From Erysipelotrichaceae bacterium (GTDB lineage: Bacteria; Bacillota_I; Bacilli_A; Erysipelotrichales; Erysipelotrichaceae): 18,909 bases of DNA. Positions 14,513-18,909 of the stretch are shown here, in pieces. The DNA lies in contig CAAEVI010000164.1 of assembly GCA_900759455.1 (NCBI GenBank), positions 1 to 18,909 on the forward strand, read 5' to 3'. The notes under the pieces were generated by a model that was given only the letters and a program-made list of their open reading frames with translations, did not search any database and was not told the DNA's origin. How positions within the stretch are numbered: the first letter of the stretch is position 1; every line of letters starts with the position of its first letter. The position numbers were made by a program, and so were the translations under genes.

Positions 14513-14541
14513 TTGTAATTTACTTTTATTTTCTTTATATT
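14513..14541 (+). promoter_or_regulatory. Promoter of the Na+/Pi cotransporter gene
   Basis: TTGTAA (14513-14518), a 17-base spacer and TATATT (14536-14541) on the plus strand, 38 bases before the start codon. The weak -35 element would suit an activator bound at the upstream repeats. Confidence 0.6.
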
Positions 14542-14579
14542 TAACTTGTGACATTTGTAAACAAAAAAGGGGTGTCTTT

Positions 14580-16211
14580 ATGTCAATAACAAACTTTCTG
14601 AGTCTGTTGGGAGGTCTTGCGCTTTTTCTGTACGGTATGCAGATGATGAGCGGGGGACTGGAAGCCGCTGCCGGTGACCGAATGAAACAGATTCTGGAGA
14701 AACTTACTTCCAACCGTCTGCTCGGTGTTCTCGTCGGGACCGGAATCACCGCAGTCATCCAGTCTTCCAGTGCTACGACTGTCATGGTCGTCGGTTTTGT
14801 AAACGCCGGCATGATGAACCTTCGTCAGGCAGTCTGGATCATCATGGGTGCCAATATCGGTACGACCATCACCGGACAGCTGGTAGCTCTCGACATCGGG
14901 GCCATTGCTCCGCTGATTGCATTTATCGGTGTTGCCATGATTGTCTTCGTCAAAAAGCCGATGTCACATTATGTCGGGGCAATTTTCGCCGGACTCGGTA
15001 TTTTGTTCATCGGTATGGACATGATGAGTGCAGCCATGCTGCCGCTTCGTGACGAACCTGCCTTCGTTTCATTAATGACATCATTCTCCAATCCGCTGCT
15101 CGGTATTGCTGCCGGTACTATCTTCACAGCAATCATTCAGTCTTCCAGCGCATCAGTGGGAATTCTGCAGGCTCTTGCCAGAAGCGGGCTGGTCGGCTTG
15201 GATGGTGCGGTCTTCGTATTGTTCGGACAGAACATCGGTACATGCATCACTGCTGTCCTGGCCAGCATCGGAACCGGGCGTGAAGCAAAACAAACAACGA
15301 TCATTCACCTTTCATTCAACCTGATCGGTACAGCGATCTTTACGATCATCTGTCTGTTGACTGTCAATACCGCTTTCTCTCTTACTGATCTGGTAGCTTC
15401 CTGGACACCGGGACGTCCTGATGCACAGATTGCCAACATGCACACATTGTTCAATATCGTGACAACATTGCTGTTGCTGCCGTTTGGTTCTTATCTTGCT
15501 TCTTTTGCCCAGCACATTCTGCCGCTGAAGGAAGAAAAGGTCAGCGATGTCCTGCAGTTTCTCAAACCGCTTCCTTCCAGCAATCGTTCACTGGGTGCTT
15601 CCGCCATCTCTGTACAGCAGGTTGATGAAGAAATCAATCACATGCTGAACCTTGCTTATAAAAATGTGGAAGACGGATTCAAGCAGCTGCTGAATTACGA
15701 CAAGAAAAAAGGCGAGGAAATATTGAATCGCGAAGATACCGTAGATACATTAAACCGTGAAATCGGAGATTATATCACAAATGCAGTCAGCATGGATCTT
15801 AACAATGATGTCAGCAATGCATTGAGCCTGTATTATCATCAGCTGCCGGATATCGAGCGAATCAGCGACTATGCGATCAAGATCGAAAACTACAGTAAAG
15901 AACAGATCCAGAACAAGCTCAACAACGAAGAACGCGAAACGATCAAGTCTATGTTCTCCATGTGCATGGAAATGAAAGATGCGCTTCATGACATCAAAAA
16001 GTCAGAACTCCTTCGTTCACAGAGCGAAGAAGTATGTGAGAATCTGCGCAGACGTCAAATGCAGCGGATGAAAGAAAAATCTATTTCAAGCGAAGTCAGC
16101 ATGCTCTTTTCACAGCTGCTCAATGATTTTGAGCGTATCAGCGGACACGCGCTCAATATCGCACAGGATTATGAACTGATTAGTCACAGCATTCAGATTC
16201 CTAATGAATAA
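14580..16211 (+). CDS. Na+/phosphate cotransporter (NptA/PNaS family) with PhoU-like tail
   Basis: Membrane protein that imports phosphate (possibly exports it, as shown for some relatives) with sodium. Its 543 residues contain the two inverted-repeat halves of the PNaS family, each with a QSSSA motif (61-65 and 187-191) followed by the GANIGTT / GQNIGTC motif (90-96 and 216-222). Residues about 330-540 are cytoplasmic and helical, resembling PhoU (paired helical bundles with conserved charged heptads such as DDVSNALSLYYHQLPDIERISDYA-like text). The frame is open upstream, but ATG at 14580 follows AAGGGGTG at a proper distance and starts the first membrane segment. The gene is transcribed alone and ends at a strong terminator. 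Confidence 0.93.
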   Translation: MSITNFLSLLGGLALFLYGMQMMSGGLEAAAGDRMKQILEKLTSNRLLGVLVGTGITAVIQSSSATTVMVVGFVNAGMMNLRQAVWIIMGANIGTTITGQLVALDIGAIAPLIAFIGVAMIVFVKKPMSHYVGAIFAGLGILFIGMDMMSAAMLPLRDEPAFVSLMTSFSNPLLGIAAGTIFTAIIQSSSASVGILQALARSGLVGLDGAVFVLFGQNIGTCITAVLASIGTGREAKQTTIIHLSFNLIGTAIFTIICLLTVNTAFSLTDLVASWTPGRPDAQIANMHTLFNIVTTLLLLPFGSYLASFAQHILPLKEEKVSDVLQFLKPLPSSNRSLGASAISVQQVDEEINHMLNLAYKNVEDGFKQLLNYDKKKGEEILNREDTVDTLNREIGDYITNAVSMDLNNDVSNALSLYYHQLPDIERISDYAIKIENYSKEQIQNKLNNEERETIKSMFSMCMEMKDALHDIKKSELLRSQSEEVCENLRRRQMQRMKEKSISSEVSMLFSQLLNDFERISGHALNIAQDYELISHSIQIPNE

Positions 16212-16215
16212 TAAA

Positions 16216-16259
16216 AAAACAGCGGATATCTTTCAGACAGATTTCCGCTGTTTTGTATT
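16216..16259 (+). terminator. Intrinsic terminator of the Na+/Pi cotransporter gene
   Basis: An 11-bp stem (16216-16226 with 16244-16254; AAAACAGCGGA and complement), a T-T mismatch and a further 4-bp stem close a 7-base loop. The 3' arm ends in TTTTGTATT. It starts five bases after the stop codon. Confidence 0.9.
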
Positions 16260-16309
16260 CGTTTACATTTCATCTTTTTTACTTCACATATTTTCCCTTA
16301 ATTTAAACA

Positions 16310-16337
16310 TTGTTTCCATATACCTTTGCTCTATACT
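16310..16337 (+). promoter_or_regulatory. Promoter of the candidate small RNA
   Basis: TTGTTT (16310-16315), a 16-base spacer and TATACT (16332-16337) on the plus strand, downstream of the cotransporter terminator. There is no protein gene to read on this strand for nearly 2 kb, so the promoter points to a short transcript. Confidence 0.5.
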
Positions 16338-16343
16338 ATAGCC

Positions 16344-16470
16344 AAGCAAGGAGGAAGTGCCTTGCGTGTATGACATTCATTCCCCCTAATGATATTTCAT
16401 ACAATTTTCTATCCCCTTAATAATATTTGAGAAAAGACCGGTTCCCCCCTTAGCCGGTCTTTTCTCTGTT
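16344..16470 (+). ncRNA. Candidate C-rich small regulatory RNA
   Basis: A free-standing transcription unit of about 125 bases. It follows a TATACT promoter and opens with a hairpin (GCAAGG 16346-16351 with CCTTGC 16360-16365, AGGA-rich loop). It then has two copies of a 16-base element (16382-16397 and 16413-16428, 14 of 16 identical; CCCCCTAATGATATTT and CCCCTTAATAATATTT), and ends in a strong terminator whose loop carries CCCCCC (16444-16449). Unpaired C-rich motifs are the seeds with which Gram-positive small RNAs such as RsaE/RoxS block Shine-Dalgarno sites. The only open frames are 7 codons (GTG 16366) and 16 codons (ATG 16370, 15 bases after GGAGG), so a leader peptide is possible but poorly placed. 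No known family is recognised. Confidence 0.5.
16431..16468. terminator. Bidirectional terminator shared by the small RNA and the vanZ-like gene
   Basis: An 11-bp GC-containing stem (16431-16441 GAAAAGACCGG with 16454-16464) has a 12-base loop. On plus it ends in TCTTTTCTCTGTTT; on minus it ends in TCTTTTCTCAAAT. The right arm lies inside the last codons of the vanZ-like gene, whose TAA (16452-16450) is in the loop. Confidence 0.85.
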
Positions 16471-16890
16471 TCGGCAGATTGTAAACAAGCGCGTCAGCAA
16501 AACAGCCGTTCCTGCTCCCGCCGTATCCAGCCATACATCGCTCCACTGTCCGGAGCGCCCTGAAATGAACAGCTGATGAAACTCGTCACTGCAGGCATAG
16601 CAGAAACAAACAGCCAAAGTGAATATTACCGTTCTTCCGAAAGAGCAGTTCCACGTTTTAAAAAATTGAAACATGCACATGCCCAAAGCCGCATAGATCA
16701 GAAAATGAGCACCTTTTCGTACCGCAAAAACAAGCTGGTCCTCACTCAGCCACGCTGAAACAAGAGGATAAAGCAAAGTAAAGACAGAGTCACTTTTCTG
16801 ATTGGAGGCAGCGGCATTATCTGCCGAAAAATAATAAATCAATGCCATGATCAGGATGGACAGCGTGCCCCAGAATATTCTTCTTTTCAT
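16450..16890 (-). CDS. VanZ-family membrane protein
   Basis: Small membrane protein of 146 residues with four predicted segments and the family's conserved residues: RKGAHFLIYAALG (58-70), CYACSDEFHQLF (97-108), GRSGQWSDVWLDTAGA (111-126). VanZ homologues can lower teicoplanin or other lipoglycopeptide susceptibility, but most chromosomal copies have no proven role. It starts four bases after the stop of the MocR-type gene (AGGAAG seven bases upstream), so the two are one operon, and it ends at a terminator that overlaps its own stop codon. It is not linked to the ddl-alr operon and should not be read as part of a van cluster. Confidence 0.88.
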   Translation of the reverse strand: MKRRIFWGTLSILIMALIYYFSADNAAASNQKSDSVFTLLYPLVSAWLSEDQLVFAVRKGAHFLIYAALGMCMFQFFKTWNCSFGRTVIFTLAVCFCYACSDEFHQLFISGRSGQWSDVWLDTAGAGTAVLLTRLFTICRNREKTG

Positions 16891-16894
16891 CTTA

Positions 16895-18211
16895 TCACTT
16901 CCTTTCCCTAAGCAGCATCAGTTCATGAAAAGCCTTCGACAGTTCTGTCATAGGCAGGGCGGCAAACGAAAGGACCAGACATTGCTCGCTGCATCTGTCC
17001 AATGCTATGCCCGACTGCCGAATGCGATCAGCCATCCCCTGGTCCGCTCTCGGTTCGTAGAAATAATAACGGGTCAGTGATTCCTCGACCTTCAGCAACC
17101 GCAGATCATAGCGGTCCGCTTCTTCCATAAGGATCTGATGCTTGATCCGGTACTGCCGCTTTAAACGGGCAATACGTCTGCGCAGATGTCCGTCACTGAT
17201 ATATCCCGCAAATGCAAGCTGTTCAAATTTCGATGTGGAAGGACTGTACATCTCTTTGTTTTTCTGATATTTTCGAACAAAACGACGCGGAAGAATCATA
17301 TAGCTGATTCGCAGCGACGGCAGTAATATACGGGAAAAAGAACCGAAATACACCGTATCCGTATTTTCCCCCATGGCGGAAAGAGCCATCGACGAATCAC
17401 GAAGATAACAAAGCTCACCGTTGTGATCATCTTCCAACAGCAATATCGATCGGCTTTTCAGATAAGAAAAAAATTCTTTGCGTTGCTGGTCATCAAACCC
17501 CTTCAGTTCAAACAAAGAGGGAGAATGAACAAAAAGAAGATCCGCCGCGGCTTCTTTTAGACATTCAAGATCAAAATGACCGTCTTCAGCAAAGTCGATA
17601 TCAATGACATGCATTCCATAATCCTCAAATACACGTCTTGCCTGAACAAATACGCCTCGCTGAATTGCTACTCTGCAGTTGCGGGGCAGCATCCCGCATA
17701 ACTGATACAGCAAAGCCTGCACACTGGCTCCCACAATGATCTGATCCACCTGTGACAATACACCGCGATACATCAGTGCATGACGCATCAGCGCAACACG
17801 AAGCGCATATTCCCCTTTTGCATCTCCGTAAGATGAAATCGTCTGATCGCGCATTGCCTCCTTCAGATATTGTTTCCATATCGCCAGTTCCCCCTCTTCT
17901 GCCAGCACTGACTGAGAACGAAAATCATAACGGATCAAAACCGGCGTAGGGCGATGCGGAAGTTTCATCATTGCTTCATGCAGCGCTCGGTTCTCCTCAC
18001 TGAGCGCTACAAAATAACCGCGCTGCGGACGGGAATAAATATAGCCTTCCAGCTGAAGCTGTGCATACGCACGTTCCACACTGGTCTGCGAAACACGGAA
18101 ATAACGGACACTGCTGCGAATACTGGGAATAGGATCATCTTTTTTGCGATATCCCTGCAGTATTTCCTGGCGCAGGCGTTCGCAGATTGCCTCATATTTT
18201 TTCATCATCAT
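16895..18211 (-). CDS. MocR/PdxR-like GntR-family regulator without the PLP lysine
   Basis: Transcription factor with an N-terminal GntR winged helix (about 5-70; IPSIRSSVRYFRVSQTSVERAY, then GYIYSRPQRGYFV) joined to a class I aminotransferase-fold domain (about 95-435; YGDAKGEYALR is conserved). In this family the motif G-(T/S)-F-S-K-x-L-x-P holds the PLP-binding lysine; here it reads GSFSRILLP with Arg294. The usual EDDYD motif reads EDDHN (260-264), losing the Tyr that contacts PLP, and the TPxHQxPxG segment is replaced by VHSPSLFELKG. It may sense a ligand without forming a PLP Schiff base. Four start codons are in a row (GTG 18214, ATG 18211, 18208, 18205) and the choice is uncertain. 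It is divergent from an ECF S component gene. Confidence 0.9.
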   Translation of the reverse strand: MMMKKYEAICERLRQEILQGYRKKDDPIPSIRSSVRYFRVSQTSVERAYAQLQLEGYIYSRPQRGYFVALSEENRALHEAMMKLPHRPTPVLIRYDFRSQSVLAEEGELAIWKQYLKEAMRDQTISSYGDAKGEYALRVALMRHALMYRGVLSQVDQIIVGASVQALLYQLCGMLPRNCRVAIQRGVFVQARRVFEDYGMHVIDIDFAEDGHFDLECLKEAAADLLFVHSPSLFELKGFDDQQRKEFFSYLKSRSILLLEDDHNGELCYLRDSSMALSAMGENTDTVYFGSFSRILLPSLRISYMILPRRFVRKYQKNKEMYSPSTSKFEQLAFAGYISDGHLRRRIARLKRQYRIKHQILMEEADRYDLRLLKVEESLTRYYFYEPRADQGMADRIRQSGIALDRCSEQCLVLSFAALPMTELSKAFHELMLLRERK

Positions 18212-18221
18212 CACCGCATTC

Positions 18222-18227
18222 AGTATA
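18222..18227 (-). promoter_or_regulatory. Extended -10 element of the MocR-type gene
   Basis: TATACT preceded by TGG on the minus strand. The expected start point falls at about 18214-18216, at or within a few bases of the first start codon, so the mRNA would be nearly leaderless. This fits the absence of a clear AGGAGG site. Confidence 0.45.
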
Positions 18228-18233
18228 CCATAA

Positions 18234-18268
18234 CTGTCCCTCTTTTTTATTCCTATTCTGTCTCTTTA
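18234..18268. promoter_or_regulatory. Direct repeat in the divergent intergenic region, candidate MocR operator
   Basis: CTGTCCCT (18234-18241) and CTGTCTCT (18258-18265) are direct repeats 24 bases apart between the two divergent promoters. AACTGT (18232-18237) and ACAGTT (18276-18281) also form an inverted pair, and ATACCA at 18225 matches the hexamer bound by B. subtilis GabR. MocR proteins bind direct repeats, so this is a reasonable but unproven operator region. Confidence 0.3.
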
Positions 18269-18287
18269 TTTCAATACAGTTTTCTTT

Positions 18288-18293
18288 TATAAT
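18288..18293 (+). promoter_or_regulatory. -10 element of the ECF S component gene
   Basis: A perfect TATAAT on the plus strand, 22 bases before the ATG, with AGGAGG (18303-18308) between. The -35 region (TTTATT) is weak, which would suit activation by the divergent regulator. Confidence 0.6.
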
Positions 18294-18315
18294 ACAAAAC
18301 AAAGGAGGAACGATC

Positions 18316-18816
18316 ATGAAACAGGAATATACCAGAGAACTGGTCTTTGGCGCACTGGGAATTGCCCTTGTGTTCATCTCCACCATGTTTCTCAAGCTTC
18401 CCAATTCAATCGGCGGTTACCTGAATCTAGGCGACGGGTTTATTCTGCTGTTTTCAAGTTTTTTAGGACCTTTTGCCTCGTTTATGGTCGGCGGTGCCGG
18501 CAGTGCCTTTGCTGATATAGCCGGAGGCTATGGATCCTATGCTTTGGCAACGATCTTGATCAAAGGTTTTGAAGCCTTGCTGATTTCTGTTCTGGTTCGC
18601 AAAGGAAACAGAAAGCTCCGTGTTCCGGCCTATATCCTCGGTTCCCTTTGGATGATTGCCGGTTATTATGTAACAGATTCCCTGATCAATGCATCATGGC
18701 TCGTCGGTCTGGGCGGAATCATCGGCAATGTGATACAGGCCGGCGTCGGCATCATCATTGCGCTGTGTGCCGCACCGCTGCTGCAGCGCCTTAAAGAAAG
18801 CAAAGGCGCAAACTAA
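18316..18816 (+). CDS. ECF transporter S component (vitamin-type substrate-binding membrane protein)
   Basis: Substrate-capturing membrane subunit of an energy-coupling-factor importer; it would share the A, A' and T subunits encoded elsewhere. It has 166 residues and about six hydrophobic segments. The signature SIGGYLNLGDGFILLFSSFLG and the following GGAGSAFADIAGGYGSYALATILIKGFEALL are typical of the PF07155-type S components. The frame is open further upstream, but ATG at 18316 has AGGAGG seven bases before and lies after the promoter. The divergent MocR/PdxR-type regulator suggests a B6-vitamer or amine/pyrimidine-like substrate (PdxU or HmpT groups), by context only. No other transporter subunits are in the window. 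Confidence 0.87.
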   Translation: MKQEYTRELVFGALGIALVFISTMFLKLPNSIGGYLNLGDGFILLFSSFLGPFASFMVGGAGSAFADIAGGYGSYALATILIKGFEALLISVLVRKGNRKLRVPAYILGSLWMIAGYYVTDSLINASWLVGLGGIIGNVIQAGVGIIIALCAAPLLQRLKESKGAN

Positions 18817-18818
18817 AA

Positions 18819-18865
18819 GGGGCTGTAACGAGAAATGATTGAAACAGCATTTGTCAAACAGCCTC
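18819..18865. repeat. Long imperfect hairpin after the ECF S component gene
   Basis: Outer arms GGGGCTGT (18819-18826) and ACAGCCTC (18858-18865) pair with one G-T wobble; inner arms AAATG (18833-18837) and CATTT (18848-18852) extend the stem. No T-run follows on plus, and only TTTT on minus. It may be a weak bidirectional terminator or a copy of a dispersed GGGGCTGT-type intergenic repeat common in gut Firmicutes. From 18866 to the end I see no gene. Confidence 0.45.
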
Positions 18866-18909
18866 AGAAATAAAAAGGAACCGTAATATTTGGATAGATT
18901 GTGTCCTTA

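Noticed and set aside
14496..14579. Upstream extension of the cotransporter frame
   Set aside because: It covers the promoter; the proper ribosome site and first membrane segment are at 14580.
16370..16420. 16-codon leader peptide in the candidate small RNA
   Set aside because: Its ATG is 15 bases after GGAGG, too far for normal initiation, and there is no gene downstream on that strand for it to control; it is kept only as a note in the RNA entry.
16450..16890. VanZ-like gene as part of a glycopeptide resistance cluster with ddl and alr
   Set aside because: It is in a separate operon with a MocR gene; VanZ-family proteins are common in Firmicutes, and vanRS, vanHAX and vanXY genes are absent.
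18187..18315. Upstream extension of the S component frame
   Set aside because: It runs through the divergent promoter region and the regulator's start; AGGAGG marks the ATG at 18316.
1..18909. CRISPR arrays, insertion sequences, tRNA or rRNA genes, prophage
   Set aside because: I found no spaced direct-repeat array, transposase frame, terminal inverted repeats, cloverleaf or phage genes; the content is core chromosome.

Overview
The window looks like core chromosome of a low-to-mid GC Firmicute, most likely from the Erysipelotrichia (Clostridium innocuum / Holdemania-like gut bacteria). Reasons: strong AGGAGG-type ribosome sites, the conserved yqeG-yqeH-yhbY-nadD-yqeK-rsfS-yqeM block without aroE, NadD and YqeK fused in one protein (an arrangement known from Mollicutes and relatives), and a murF-ddl-alr wall operon. 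The lineage is an inference; there is no rRNA here.

Layout, mostly on the minus strand and therefore read right to left. (1) 168-1814: tseB(ypmB)-dnaD-nth, overlapping genes with a TATAAT promoter and a terminator after nth. (2) 1884-6518: yqeG-yqeH-yhbY-nadD/yqeK-rsfS-yqeM-mtnN, seven overlapping or near-touching genes for ribosome assembly and silencing, NAD and Ap4A metabolism and SAH recycling, with an extended -10 promoter at the right end and a terminator at the mtnN stop codon. (3) 6696-14293: murF-ddl-alr-membrane acyltransferase-FAD oxidoreductase-polysaccharide deacetylase, a wall operon ending at a long hairpin terminator. (4) 14580-16211 on plus: a Na+/Pi cotransporter with a PhoU-like tail, preceded by tandem TTNACA-like repeats that resemble a Pho box. 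(5) 16310-16470: a promoter, a 5' hairpin, three C-rich motifs and a strong terminator, the layout of a C-rich small RNA. (6) 16450-18211 minus: a MocR-type regulator followed by a VanZ-family protein. (7) 18316-18816 plus: an ECF transporter S component, divergent from the MocR gene.

The most interesting system is region 3. The ligase carries the residues of D-Ala:D-Ser ligases (Phe251 where Ddl has Tyr, Arg323 in SRYP, and a GFFDFE loop like VanC and VanG). The racemase has Asn367 where alanine racemases have Tyr, the same change reported as central to serine selectivity in VanT. The next gene is a separate membrane protein related to the membrane half of VanT. Read together, this looks like a housekeeping D-Ser wall pathway with a 'split VanT' inside a murF operon, with no vanRS, vanH, vanX or vanXY nearby. 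It predicts D-Ser-ended precursors and intrinsic low-level vancomycin resistance. Two other outliers are the MocR protein that has lost its PLP lysine, and the candidate C-rich small RNA.
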